The notes: generated by a model not told the origin, from the letters alone. A stretch of 64,000 nt of DNA from Candidatus Villigracilis vicinus (GCA_016721315.1 JADKIL010000003.1:310001-374000); one strand, 5' to 3'. Numbered from the stretch's first letter, positions 16,014-24,549 are shown. Translations and numbers: made by a program.

Positions 16014-16195
16014 TTTGCAATCCTTTTATTGTATTTTATTGAAATACAGTTCCATTATTCTTAAGTTTTTAAGTATACCCAAAAAATCCTGTGTGCCATT
16101 CATCTTTGCATCAATATCAAGAAAGTTATATTTTGATTTCAGCAGCACTGATAATCCAAATAGTTCTATACATGAAGGCAACTTTTATTATGTTT

Positions 16196-17086
16196 TTAAT
16201 GTTTCTTTCTTGCCACCACAGCAATATATTCCATGATGATCTTCAAACCAGCAAAGACTGTCGATTCGGACGGGTCGAGTGATGGGGCGATCTCAACAAC
16301 ATCCAAGCCTGCCAGGGGTAAATCCTGCATGGATTTGATCAGGGTCAGTACATCCCGTGAAGTGAGTCCGCCAAATTCGGGGATGCCCGTTCCCGGCGCC
16401 ACAGATGGGTCAAGGCAATCGATATCCAGCGAAATATGTACGACATCGCAATCGTTCAGGATGTTGTAAACGCTGTCGGCAATTTTACGCATGCCACGCT
16501 CGGCAACATCCGCAGCGGTGTAGACATGAATACCACCGTTCTCAATGAGATCAATTTCCTGTTCTTCCCACGAACGCAGTCCTACCATGCATACATCATG
16601 CGGTTCGATGCCGAATTCCAGTGCACGACGCATGGTGTTGGCATGGGATATGCGCGAACCGTCGAAGAAGTCACACAGGTCGGGGTGAGCGTCCACCCAA
16701 AGAATGCCGAGGCGCTGGTTTTTGAACCGCTCGCGCTGTGCCTGCAGAACGGGAATGCTGACCGAATGGTCACCACCGAGAATGATTGGCATATTGGGCA
16801 GAGAAGCCACTTTTTGGCGAACCAGCACAAAGTCCGATTCGGGAGCCGTGACGGGAATGTCGCCCAAATCACAGATGGTCATATCCTTTAAGCGGGTGCG
16901 GTCTTCACTAAAAGGCGTCAGGTGTCGCGACCAATAGCGTAGACGCTCGGGCGCGCGTGCCGCTCCCTTACGAGCGCTGGCAAGTCCATCGAATGGAATG
17001 CCAATGACACTAAAATCAGTCTGTTCGGGGGTGAGATCGGGACGATGCAGGTCGCCCCAGAGTCCGTGAGTGCCTTCCTCTGCCAT
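16196..17086 (-). CDS. speB: agmatinase / arginase-family ureohydrolase
   Basis: A 296-residue ureohydrolase. All metal-binding motifs are present: GGDHS with H107, DAHPD with D132, H134 and D136, and DIDCLDP with D221 and D223. The family splits agmatine into putrescine and urea; the GTGIPEFGGL segment and overall length favour agmatinase over arginase, though guanidinobutyrase or a related enzyme cannot be excluded. I chose ATG 17086 (MAEEGTHGLW) because AAGGAGAG sits just before it; an earlier in-frame start adds 28 residues without family likeness. Divergent from the lysine 2,3-aminomutase gene, so the shared 187-base gap holds both promoters. Confidence 0.9.
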   Translation of the reverse strand: MAEEGTHGLWGDLHRPDLTPEQTDFSVIGIPFDGLASARKGAARAPERLRYWSRHLTPFSEDRTRLKDMTICDLGDIPVTAPESDFVLVRQKVASLPNMPIILGGDHSVSIPVLQAQRERFKNQRLGILWVDAHPDLCDFFDGSRISHANTMRRALEFGIEPHDVCMVGLRSWEEQEIDLIENGGIHVYTAADVAERGMRKIADSVYNILNDCDVVHISLDIDCLDPSVAPGTGIPEFGGLTSRDVLTLIKSMQDLPLAGLDVVEIAPSLDPSESTVFAGLKIIMEYIAVVARKKH

Positions 17087-17132
17087 GCTTGCTCTCCTTA
17101 TTTTGCCAATTGTACCGTTTAAACAGGCAAGG

Positions 17133-17161
17133 TTGACCCGCTTTTCGTTTGCCCGTACAAT
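17133..17161 (+). promoter_or_regulatory. promoter upstream of kamA, with a possible leaderless 16-codon frame
   Basis: TTGACC, a 17-base spacer and TACAAT (17156-17161). The string GCCCGTACAAT and the -35 are the same as in the promoter at 50961-50989. An ATG seven bases after the -10 (17169) opens a 16-codon frame that stops at TGA 17219, ahead of the kamA start at 17274. Whether the short peptide is made is unknown. Confidence 0.6.
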
Positions 17162-17273
17162 GCAGACCATGCCGAAGATCTCAGGTTTTTACCTTCCTGA
17201 CCATGACCCTCCAGCGTGAGCGGCTCTCTTATCATTTAATCATTGATCTCATACGAATAAATATGGAGGAACC

Positions 17274-18602
17274 ATGAAAACCGAGTTTGTTTCCAAACGC
17301 GCGAAAATTTACGCCGATGTTCCTGACGAAAAGTGGAACGATTGGCGCTGGCAACTCAGCAACCGCCTAAATACGGTGGAAGACATTGAAAAAGTCCTGC
17401 CGCTGACAGACAGTGAACGCAAAGCCTTACAAACCCAAGGCTTATTCCGTGTGGATGTAACGCCCTACTTCATTTCTCTGATCGATCCTGAAGACCCCAA
17501 CGACCCAACCCGTTTGCAGATCATTCCGCGCGCGGAGGAGATGCAAGCCTTCACTGCCATGATGGAGGATTCTCTGGCGGAAGACCGCCACTCCCCCGTG
17601 CCAGGGCTGGTTCATCGGTACCCCGACAGAGTCCTCATGCTGGTCACGACTCAGTGCGCCTCGTACTGCCGGTATTGCACCCGTTCACGTATTGTTGGTG
17701 ACCCGGGGCAAACCTTCAAACGTGAAGAGTTTGAAATGCAGATCGAGTACCTCAAGCGCACCCCGCAAGTCCGCGATGTACTCCTCTCCGGTGGTGACCC
17801 TTTGGTGCTTGCGCCTAAAATTCTCGAGGAATTACTCTCGCGCCTGCGGGAGATCCCACATATCGAGATCATCCGCATCGGATCACGTGTCCCCGTCTTC
17901 ATGCCGATGCGCGTCACGCAAGAATTAGTGGATATGCTCGCCAAGTATCACCCGTTGTGGCTGAATATCCATGTCAACCACTCGAACGAGATCAGCAAGG
18001 AACTCGCCGAAGCCTGTGACCGCCTCACCCGCGCAGGCATCCCGGTCGGGAATCAGTCTGTGCTGCTGGCAGGCGTGAACGACAATGTCCACATTCAGCG
18101 TCAGTTGGTGCATGACCTCGTCCGCATCCGTGTGCGCCCGTATTACCTGTACCAATGTGATCTGGTTGAAGGTGCCGGACACTTCCGTACTCCGGTCGGA
18201 AAAGGCATTGAGATCATGGAAGGTCTGCGCGGACATACGTCCGGTTATGCTGTGCCGCAATATATCGTAGACGCGCCCGGCGGCGGAGGTAAGATTCCCG
18301 TCCTGCCGAATTACATGATCAGCATGTCTGACCATAAGGTTGTGCTGCGCAACTACGAAGGCTATATCACAACCTACGAAGAGCCGACAGACTATGTCTA
18401 TTCAGACGCTGCAAAGTTCAAAGGGCTTAAACGCCCCGAACCCGGTCAAGAGGGTCTAACCGGTCTACTTGAAGGCGAAGAAATGTTCATCAAACCTGAT
18501 GGCTTCGACGAACTCCACAACCGTAACGGCATCCAGCACCGCCTCAAAGACGAAAGCAAGTGGAAACCGCTGGGAATCGGTTCTGGTGAGACAACAGACT
18601 AA
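17274..18602 (+). CDS. kamA: lysine 2,3-aminomutase family radical SAM enzyme
   Basis: A 442-residue radical-SAM/PLP enzyme that moves the alpha-amino group of lysine to the beta carbon. The iron-sulphur motif CASYCRYC supplies C128, C132 and C135. The PLP-lysine region PNYMISMSDHKVVLRNYEGY matches the KamA signature closely. Beta-lysine serves either in lysine fermentation or as the precursor of the compatible solute N-epsilon-acetyl-beta-lysine; no ablB-type acetyltransferase is adjacent, so the role is open. A Shine-Dalgarno (ATGGAGGAACC) precedes the ATG. The length is slightly above the clostridial enzyme because of an extended C-terminal tail. Confidence 0.92.
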   Translation: MKTEFVSKRAKIYADVPDEKWNDWRWQLSNRLNTVEDIEKVLPLTDSERKALQTQGLFRVDVTPYFISLIDPEDPNDPTRLQIIPRAEEMQAFTAMMEDSLAEDRHSPVPGLVHRYPDRVLMLVTTQCASYCRYCTRSRIVGDPGQTFKREEFEMQIEYLKRTPQVRDVLLSGGDPLVLAPKILEELLSRLREIPHIEIIRIGSRVPVFMPMRVTQELVDMLAKYHPLWLNIHVNHSNEISKELAEACDRLTRAGIPVGNQSVLLAGVNDNVHIQRQLVHDLVRIRVRPYYLYQCDLVEGAGHFRTPVGKGIEIMEGLRGHTSGYAVPQYIVDAPGGGGKIPVLPNYMISMSDHKVVLRNYEGYITTYEEPTDYVYSDAAKFKGLKRPEPGQEGLTGLLEGEEMFIKPDGFDELHNRNGIQHRLKDESKWKPLGIGSGETTD

Positions 18603-18631
18603 CACGGCAAAATACAGGGGCTGATATACTT

Positions 18632-18661
18632 AGACCTGACGGGTGAAAATCCGTCAGGTCT
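18632..18661 (+). terminator. hairpin between kamA and the first Ig-like lipoprotein gene
   Basis: Perfect 11-base arms AGACCTGACGG and CCGTCAGGTCT with an eight-base loop, 29 bases after the kamA stop. The T-run is weak, so it may act as a partial terminator or as part of the leader of the lipoprotein gene. Confidence 0.6.
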
Positions 18662-18681
18662 ATTCAAATAAGGAGAATGTC

Positions 18682-19299
18682 ATGCTCAAAAAATCACTCA
18701 TACTCATTACCTTCGCCGCCTTGCTTGCGGCATGTATGCCTTCACAGCAGCCTGCCGACATCCAGGATCAGGTCAACACTGCCATTGCTGGTACCATGCA
18801 GGTCCAGAGGCAGATCGATCAATCGGTGGAAGGAACTGTTGCCGCATTAGAACTTGCCAAATCCGAAGCCACCCCAACCAATTCAGACTCCGCGGTTGCC
18901 TTGCAGGCAGCTGACACTCCAACCCCAACTGAAACGCCCTTCGTCCTGCCTTCCCCTACAGCAAAATTCACTGTCGTCCCGCCGAAGTATGCCTGCACGA
19001 TCATGAATATCAAGCCGAGAAACAACTCCACCTTCTCCCGCGGCGACGCGTTCGATATTAAGTGGAGAATCACCAACACCGGTTCCGCCACATGGGTGGA
19101 CGGGGTGGACGTTAAGATGATCAGTGGACCGGCAACAACGGGCGCCAAGCGTGTCGAAATAAACAAGGCGCTAAAGCCAGGTGAAAGCTACGACCTCGAG
19201 ATCGATGCCAACGCCCCAACCGAACCCGGCACCTATGTCATGGCATGGGCGGCAGATGGTCCCATTTGTTATGCGTACCTGTCGATCGTTGTAAAATAA
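18682..19299 (+). CDS. lipoprotein with NBR1-like Ig-like domain (first of a pair)
   Basis: A 205-residue secreted lipoprotein. The signal peptide ends in the lipobox LLAAC; a helical stretch and a Pro/Thr linker (TPTPTETP) follow; the C-terminal 100 residues (KWRITNTGSATWVDGV, LKPGESYDLEIDANAP, EPGTYVMAWAADG) are an NBR1-type Ig-like beta-sandwich. I start at ATG 18682, which has AAGGAGAATGTC before it; an upstream in-frame ATG at 18643 lies in the hairpin. Its ligand is unknown. The next gene codes a diverged paralogue 12 bases later. Confidence 0.88.
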   Translation: MLKKSLILITFAALLAACMPSQQPADIQDQVNTAIAGTMQVQRQIDQSVEGTVAALELAKSEATPTNSDSAVALQAADTPTPTETPFVLPSPTAKFTVVPPKYACTIMNIKPRNNSTFSRGDAFDIKWRITNTGSATWVDGVDVKMISGPATTGAKRVEINKALKPGESYDLEIDANAPTEPGTYVMAWAADGPICYAYLSIVVK

Positions 19300-19311
19300 A
19301 AGAGCTTTCCC

Positions 19312-19941
19312 ATGTTTTGGCGTAGACACAGAACTATCTCCCTGTTAGCAGCGATGGGCTTAATGCTGGCGTGCCTCCCCACGCTCGGTCCCGCTTCTGC
19401 GCCCATCCCCACCTTTGACGCAAACGCCCCATTAACTGCGATCGTGTTGACCGCAGGTGCTGCAGCTACACAAACAGCAGCCAATCAGCCTCCGACCGCC
19501 ACACTCATCCCTAACACGAACACACCGCTTCCAACTCTGACGGCAACGCCCACTTTTCTGTTTGCCCTACCTACCCCTTCGCTGCCACCCACACAGATCC
19601 CGCTTGGTGTTTCTGGCAGGAAATATGAGTGTCAGGTTCTAAAGACCGAGCCTGGTTTTGCGATCCCCGTATCGCAAGCATTCATTGGGAAGTGGCTTAT
19701 CGCCAACATTGGAACCTCCGAATGGGATGGCAACAATGCAGACTATCATTATCTCGAGGGCGACAAATTCCACCTGCAATCTGCGTATGACTTTTCAGTT
19801 TCTGTTGCGCCGGGGGTCACCGTCGAATTGCCTGTGGATATGCAGGCACCCTCAACGCCGGGGACATATACCAGCCACTGGCGCATACGGATCGGAAAAA
19901 ACGATTTTTGCCCGCTGGAAATCACCATTACTGTAGTGTAA
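19312..19941 (+). CDS. lipoprotein with NBR1-like Ig-like domain (second of a pair)
   Basis: A 209-residue lipoprotein with the same plan as its neighbour: signal peptide and lipobox (MLAC), long Thr/Pro/Ala linker (TLIPNTNTPLPTLTATPT) and C-terminal Ig-like sandwich (GKWLIANIGTSEWDGNN, VAPGVTVELPVDMQAP). The pair likely arose by tandem duplication and then diverged. They are co-transcribed, being 12 bases apart. A strong terminator follows the stop. Function on the cell surface is not known. Confidence 0.87.
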   Translation: MFWRRHRTISLLAAMGLMLACLPTLGPASAPIPTFDANAPLTAIVLTAGAAATQTAANQPPTATLIPNTNTPLPTLTATPTFLFALPTPSLPPTQIPLGVSGRKYECQVLKTEPGFAIPVSQAFIGKWLIANIGTSEWDGNNADYHYLEGDKFHLQSAYDFSVSVAPGVTVELPVDMQAPSTPGTYTSHWRIRIGKNDFCPLEITITVV

Positions 19942-19942
19942 A

Positions 19943-19980
19943 CAAAAAAATCCTCCGAGAAATTCTCGGAGGATTTTTTT
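19943..19980. terminator. bidirectional terminator
   Basis: AAAAAAATCCTCCGAGAA pairs with TTCTCGGAGGATTTTTTT between the convergent lipoprotein and small membrane protein genes. A-run and T-run on the two sides let it work on both strands. Confidence 0.92.
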
Positions 19981-19981
19981 G

Positions 19982-20275
19982 TTAGGCAGCAGGGGGAGGA
20001 GGCACTTCCTCAACAGAACCTTCCGGCTTTTTACGCATGGTGAAGAACCCGACCGCAATTGGGATCACGATAAAAACAATGGACACACACAACAACGTTA
20101 CCCCTAATGCAGTTGCAGAAGCGGGGTCACTGCTGCCATTTATATCGATATCCGCGCCTGGTATAAAGCTGATGCCGGTATACATTGCACCCATGAAACA
20201 CATGAACAAACCTGGACATCCACAGAGCACAACTGTGGCAATAGTGGCGATCAGACCTTTATTCTTATTGTTCAT
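19982..20275 (-). CDS. small two-helix membrane protein
   Basis: A 97-residue protein with two hydrophobic segments (about 8-38 and 57-78) joined by a loop with ADIDINGSSDPAS, and a short tail ending in EEVPPPPAA. I do not recognise the family. A promoter with TTGCAT, 17 bases and TATACT (20334-20306 on the minus strand) and the Shine-Dalgarno AAGGAGAG support expression as a single gene. It ends at the bidirectional terminator shared with the Ig-like lipoproteins. Confidence 0.75.
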   Translation of the reverse strand: MNNKNKGLIATIATVVLCGCPGLFMCFMGAMYTGISFIPGADIDINGSSDPASATALGVTLLCVSIVFIVIPIAVGFFTMRKKPEGSVEEVPPPPAA

Positions 20276-20305
20276 AATCTCTCCTTTTTAAAATTGATTT
20301 CTTTC

Positions 20306-20334
20306 AGTATACGCTCAACAAAAACGGGATGCAA
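20306..20334 (-). promoter_or_regulatory. promoter of the small membrane protein gene
   Basis: Minus strand: -35 TTGCAT (20334-20329), 17-base spacer, -10 TATACT (20311-20306). It overlaps the terminator of the upstream pheST operon, so the hairpin DNA doubles as promoter DNA. Confidence 0.6.
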
Positions 20335-20354
20335 GCAAAAGCCTGCATCCCGTT
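20317..20354 (-). terminator. terminator of the pheST operon
   Basis: On the minus strand AACGGGATGCA pairs with TGCATCCCGTT, then TTTTGTT. It lies 10 bases after the pheT stop. Confidence 0.88.
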
Positions 20355-20363
20355 AGTACTACA

Positions 20364-22889
20364 TCAACTTCTCAGCTTCGCGCCGACTTCTTTTTCCAGC
20401 CGTTTGACGATCTTGTTACGGATCGCGGCAGCATCGGCATCGGTCATGGTTTTGTCTTCGGCTTGATAGGTCAACGCATACGCCAGAGACTTCTTGCCTT
20501 CACCGATCTTTTCATCACGATACAAATCAAATAAGCGGACGTTGGTCACGCTTCTTCCGCCTGTTTGCCTGATCAGCGCTTCGACGGTTTCAGCCTTCAC
20601 TGATTCATCCACAATGAGGGCAATGTCTTCATAAATGGGCGGAGTCTCAGGGATGGTCTTGATGCCGTAAGTCGGGGATATGGCGCGCATGATGTCGAGG
20701 TCGAACTCGGCGACGAGGACAGGAGCGTCACCCAACTCGTATTGCTCCTTCACCAGCGGATGCATTTCACCGAACGCGCCAATGACCTTGTCACCGGCTT
20801 TGACTTCGGCGGCTTTGCCTGGGTGCAGGTGAGAGTAGGAGTCGGTGGCAGTGTAGGTGATGTTTGTGAGGCGCAGCCCACTCAACATGAGTTCGATGCG
20901 TCCCTTCAGATCAAAGAAGTCCAGTGTGGGAGAGTCCTTCACATCCCATGCGGTTGCTTCACGCAGACCAGTCATCGCAATGGCGAGTTTGCGCGGCTCG
21001 TCGGGAAGTTCATTTTTGTGCGGCACGAAGACAGAGCCGATCTCGAAGAACGAGAAGGCTTCGCTGTAGCGGATGTTCTTCTCAAGCGAGTCGATCACGG
21101 AGGCGACGAGGCTGCGGCGCAGGACACTCTTTTCGGGCGCGATGGGATTTGCAAGGCGGACGTATTCATCATGCTTGGCGATGCGACCTTCTTTTTCGGG
21201 TGAGGTCATGCGATAGGATACGACTTCCTGCAAGCCAAGCGCCACGAGCAGATCACGCAGATGTTCTTCCCACTCGTGGATGGGGTTGCCAACCTGCGGC
21301 GGGAGCGCATCTGCCATGGTGGTGGTTGGGATGTTGTCGTAGCCGTAACTGCGGGCAACTTCTTCGAGCACATCGGCAACACCGACGACACCTTCGCCTA
21401 TGTCCATGCGGTGATTTGGAGAAGTAACTTGTAATTGGTTATTGGTAATTGTGCTCTTGAATTCCAAACGAGATAAGAGATTGGAGATTTCTTCGAGCGT
21501 GAGGTCAATGCCCAGCCAGCGCTTCACATCGTTGACCGTGATCTCGACCACCGCATCTTTCGGCGGAAGTGGATACGCATCGACGAGGTCGGGAGCGACC
21601 GCGCCGCCAGCCCAATCCGCCATGTATTTCAAACCGAGGCTCACGCCGCCTTCTGCCATGGCAGGATGTACGCCGCGCGAAAAACGGAACGAGGCTTCGG
21701 AGGGCAGATTGTGCTGCTTTGCCGTGCGGCGGATGTTGATGAAGTTCCACGCCGCGCCTTCGAGCAAGATGTTCTTTGTGGTATCACTCACTTCGGACTC
21801 AGCGCCACCCATCACACCTGCGAGAGAAAGCGAGCCTTTTTCATCACAGACAAGCACGTTCATTGGGGTGAGTGTGCGCTCGTTGCCATCGAGAGTCTTG
21901 AGTTTCTCGCCATCCTTCGCGGCGCGAGTGATGATCTTAATTTTCTTATTGCCAGCGCGCTGCTTGAGCACATCGTAATCGAAAGCATGCAGCGGCTCGC
22001 CATATTCGAGCATGGCGTAGTTGGTCGCATCGACAATATTGCTGATGGCGCGAACACCTGCCAGTTTGAGTCGGCGTTGAATTTGGTACGGGCTGGGCTT
22101 GATCTCAATGTTGCGAATTAATCCAACCACAAAACGCGGATTGAGTTCAGAGTTGCTGATCTCAATTTCAACCAGTTCCTTCACTGACTGTCCACTGGCT
22201 TTTGGTAATTGGTTATTGGTAACTCGTAAATCTCTACCAAGCATCGCCGCCAATTCACGCGCAATTCCAACAACATTCGCATTCCTCGCCATGTTCGGCA
22301 GGATGGAAATATCGAGCACAGCGTCGCCGATGTAGTCTGCAAGCGGCATGCCCACAGGCGCATCATCGTCGAGAATGATGATGCCGTCACTTTCTTCGGT
22401 GATGCCCAATTCTTTTTCAGAGCAGACCATCGAGTACGAGTCCACGCCGCGGATCTTGGCGCGCTTGAGCGTCATCAAGACCTGTCCTTCGGCATGACCA
22501 TCATAGAGCGTGGTGCCTTCTTTTGCGTACGCCACCTTGATGGGCTTATCCAGTTTGCCCGTGCCTTTGAGGTGGAAGATGTTCGGCGCGCCCGTCAGCA
22601 CGACCTGATCCTGCTGACCATCGTACAGGTCAAGCAAAGTCAACTTGTCGGCATTGGGATGCGCTTTCACTTCACGGATCTCCGCCACGACAAGTTTTTC
22701 CTTGTCCCAGCCGATGCCGTTGGTCTTGAACTCGTGCTTCTCGCCTTCTTTGTACACAGGCATGGGCAGACCGACATAAAGAATCTCGTCCACTTCCATA
22801 CCAGCGAGGGTGAGTTTGCGTGCAATATCTTCGACGGAAAGCCCATCGAGATCAATGAAATCTTTTAGCCATGAGAGAGGTATTTTCAT
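20364..22889 (-). CDS. pheT: phenylalanyl-tRNA synthetase beta subunit
   Basis: An 841-residue subunit of the alpha2-beta2 enzyme that charges tRNA-Phe. Domains in order: N-terminal core and OB-fold tRNA-binding EMAP-like domain (about 40-165, VVAEIREVKAHPNADKLTL), B3/B4 editing domain, B5 domain, catalytic-like core and a C-terminal FDX-ACB anticodon-binding domain (about 745-841, YEDIALIVDESVKAETVEAL). Two short stretches encoded by TTGGTAATTGG-type repeats (RVTNNQLPKASG near 225 and STITNNQLQVTS near 475) appear to be lineage insertions in surface loops. It belongs to the T-box-controlled operon with pheS, but a small unrelated gene lies between them. Confidence 0.95.
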   Translation of the reverse strand: MKIPLSWLKDFIDLDGLSVEDIARKLTLAGMEVDEILYVGLPMPVYKEGEKHEFKTNGIGWDKEKLVVAEIREVKAHPNADKLTLLDLYDGQQDQVVLTGAPNIFHLKGTGKLDKPIKVAYAKEGTTLYDGHAEGQVLMTLKRAKIRGVDSYSMVCSEKELGITEESDGIIILDDDAPVGMPLADYIGDAVLDISILPNMARNANVVGIARELAAMLGRDLRVTNNQLPKASGQSVKELVEIEISNSELNPRFVVGLIRNIEIKPSPYQIQRRLKLAGVRAISNIVDATNYAMLEYGEPLHAFDYDVLKQRAGNKKIKIITRAAKDGEKLKTLDGNERTLTPMNVLVCDEKGSLSLAGVMGGAESEVSDTTKNILLEGAAWNFINIRRTAKQHNLPSEASFRFSRGVHPAMAEGGVSLGLKYMADWAGGAVAPDLVDAYPLPPKDAVVEITVNDVKRWLGIDLTLEEISNLLSRLEFKSTITNNQLQVTSPNHRMDIGEGVVGVADVLEEVARSYGYDNIPTTTMADALPPQVGNPIHEWEEHLRDLLVALGLQEVVSYRMTSPEKEGRIAKHDEYVRLANPIAPEKSVLRRSLVASVIDSLEKNIRYSEAFSFFEIGSVFVPHKNELPDEPRKLAIAMTGLREATAWDVKDSPTLDFFDLKGRIELMLSGLRLTNITYTATDSYSHLHPGKAAEVKAGDKVIGAFGEMHPLVKEQYELGDAPVLVAEFDLDIMRAISPTYGIKTIPETPPIYEDIALIVDESVKAETVEALIRQTGGRSVTNVRLFDLYRDEKIGEGKKSLAYALTYQAEDKTMTDADAAAIRNKIVKRLEKEVGAKLRS
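21425..21455. repeat. TTGGTAATTGG patchwork repeat inside pheT (1)
   Basis: The words TAATTGG, TTATTGG and TAATTG are strung together in frame and encode ITNNQLQ. Same word set as at 22203 and related to 12495. Confidence 0.5.
22203..22230. repeat. TTGGTAATTGG patchwork repeat inside pheT (2)
   Basis: A second in-frame run, TTGGTAATTGGTTATTGG, encodes VTNNQLP. It sits at the boundary between the tRNA-binding and editing domains, where an extra loop would be tolerated. Confidence 0.5.
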
Positions 22890-22906
22890 AATTTACTCCT
22901 TCGGAG

Positions 22907-22936
22907 TGCGATATTCGTTATTCGATATTCGAGTTG
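22907..22936. repeat. ATTCGATATTCG word repeat, left flank of the four-helix-bundle gene
   Basis: GATATTCGTTATTCGATATTCG lies in the gap and over the stop of the four-helix-bundle gene. The same words fill the other side of the gene (23390-23466). Confidence 0.6.
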
Positions 22937-23385
22937 GATGACATTAAGTTATCTTCCACGATATAGTCTGCGGATTCTTCGCGGACAGCGTAATTTGCTC
23001 CGGGTTCGTTGGCGCCTTGTTTGCTCTTCTTCAAGAAACCAATATACCCATTGATAAGTCGAGTTAGATTCTCGCCGTCCATCACAAAAGATTTATAGAG
23101 CGTTTCAGAGACATAGCCAACTTTATGAGCATAAACAATATGACTTAGAGTCTCTTCAAGAGAACCGCGTGCAATATAGCAAAACCGCACATTGTCTTGA
23201 AAATAGAAACGTCCATGACCTTCTGCAATATTCGCTGGAACACTCTGCGATGAGCGGCGGATTTGCTGGCTGAGTGCCCACTTTTCTTCGGATGGAAGCA
23301 AGTGAAGCAATTCTTTGTGAACGCGCACGGCAAAATCCCTTGCCTTGCACCACACATCCAGTTTTTCAAGTCCGCTGACGCTCAT
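22918..23385 (-). CDS. four-helix-bundle protein (S23/IVP and Avd-like family)
   Basis: A 155-residue helical protein. LEKLDVWCKARDFAVRVHK, LSQQIRRSSQSVPANIAEGH and the following ARGSLEETLSHIVYAHKVGY are the hallmark of the S23 family, first named from proteins encoded in intervening sequences of 23S rRNA genes and related to the Avd protein of diversity-generating retroelements. The molecular role is not settled; nucleic acid binding is likely from the basic surface. It is wedged between pheS and pheT, in the same direction, with ATTCGATA repeats on both sides, so it looks inserted into the operon. The last ten residues are encoded within the repeat. Confidence 0.85.
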   Translation of the reverse strand: MSVSGLEKLDVWCKARDFAVRVHKELLHLLPSEEKWALSQQIRRSSQSVPANIAEGHGRFYFQDNVRFCYIARGSLEETLSHIVYAHKVGYVSETLYKSFVMDGENLTRLINGYIGFLKKSKQGANEPGANYAVREESADYIVEDNLMSSNSNIE

Positions 23386-23389
23386 AAAT

Positions 23390-23466
23390 CCTCGATATTC
23401 GATATTTGATACTCGGTTTACGATATTCGAGTTATCTAATTATCGAATATCGATTTATCTAATATC
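23390..23466. repeat. ATTCGATATTCG word repeat, right flank of the four-helix-bundle gene
   Basis: Variants of CGATATTCG, GATATTTGATACTCG and AATATCGA run through the gap between pheS and the four-helix-bundle gene, some in inverted form. They can fold back. A short ATTCGATATTCG-like string also lies in the OleC-like gene near 11768. Confidence 0.6.
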
Positions 23467-23474
23467 GGCTCTTC

Positions 23475-24533
23475 CTAAAACTGCTCCAAGAACCTCACAT
23501 CGTTACCCCAGAAGTAACGGATGTCGCCGACTTTGTTGCGCAGCATGAGCTGACGTTCAGGTCCCATGCCCCAGGCGTAACCAGAGTAGACCTTCGGGTC
23601 GTAGCCGCCTGCGATCAACACATTGGGATGAACCATGCCGCAGCCGAGAATTTCGAGCCAGCCCGAATTCTTGCAGACCTGGCAGCCCTTGCCGCCGCAC
23701 ACGAAACATTCCACATCCACTTCGGCGGACGGTTCCGTGAACGGGAAGTACGAAGCGCGGAAGCGCAGTCGCGCGCCTTCACCGAACATGCGGCGGACGA
23801 AATCTGCGATGGTGCCTTTCAAGTCCGCGAAGGTGATGTTCTTGCCAACCGCGAGCCCTTCCACCTGATTGAACTGCACTTCTGAACGCGCCGTAATCTG
23901 CTCATAGCGGAAGCACATGCCCGGCAAAGCGATACGAATAGGAGGCGGGTTGTTAGGGTCAGTCGCTGCGAAATATCGCATTGCGTGAATCTGTCCCGGC
24001 GACGTATGCGTGCGCATCAGGATCGGATTGTCACCGCGATTTTCCGCTTCGATAAAAAACGTATCCTGCATATCACGCGCGGGGTGATGCGGCGGGAAGT
24101 TCAAATGCTGGAAGTTATATTCGTCCGTTTCCACTTCGCGCGAAGTGAACACCTGAAACCCCATCTCCGCCAAAATGCTCAACACGCGGCGCAGCTGCTG
24201 CGTGGACGGATGCAAACGCCCAACGTGTTTGTTACGCCCAGGCAGGGTCACATCCAATTTTTCTTCAGCGAGGGATTTCGCCAACGCGGCTTGTTTCACC
24301 GCTGCGGCTTTTTCTTCCAACGCAGCCTCAAGCGCCACCTTTACACGGTTCGCAGCCTGACCGACAACGGGTCGCTCCTCTTTCGAGAGTTTGCCCAAGC
24401 CGGAAAAGACTCCCATCAATTCCGAACTGCGCCCCAGGTGGGTCACACGCCAGGCTTCCACCGCGGCGGGGTCATTGACCTCCGCCAGCGAAGCGAGCGC
24501 AGCTTTTTCGATCTCGTTTAATTTGTCCTGCAT
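23475..24533 (-). CDS. pheS: phenylalanyl-tRNA synthetase alpha subunit
   Basis: A 352-residue catalytic alpha subunit. The N-terminal coiled-coil arm (MQDKLNEIEKAALASLAEV) is followed by the class II core with motif 2 (GMCFRYEQITARSEVQFNQV), and motif 3 (YSGYAWGMGPERQLMLRN) near the end. I place the start at ATG 24533; an upstream in-frame extension to 24650 runs through the T-box terminator and cannot be translated protein. The CVCGGKG-like segment VECFVCGGKGCQVCKNSGWL is typical of bacterial PheS zinc-free loops in this phylum. First gene of the operon; regulated by the T-box leader. Confidence 0.95.
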   Translation of the reverse strand: MQDKLNEIEKAALASLAEVNDPAAVEAWRVTHLGRSSELMGVFSGLGKLSKEERPVVGQAANRVKVALEAALEEKAAAVKQAALAKSLAEEKLDVTLPGRNKHVGRLHPSTQQLRRVLSILAEMGFQVFTSREVETDEYNFQHLNFPPHHPARDMQDTFFIEAENRGDNPILMRTHTSPGQIHAMRYFAATDPNNPPPIRIALPGMCFRYEQITARSEVQFNQVEGLAVGKNITFADLKGTIADFVRRMFGEGARLRFRASYFPFTEPSAEVDVECFVCGGKGCQVCKNSGWLEILGCGMVHPNVLIAGGYDPKVYSGYAWGMGPERQLMLRNKVGDIRYFWGNDVRFLEQF

Positions 24534-24549
24534 ACATGCCTCCGTTTTT

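Noticed and set aside
23390..23466. CRISPR array
   Set aside because: Words are irregular, overlapping and partly inverted, without constant repeats and unique spacers.
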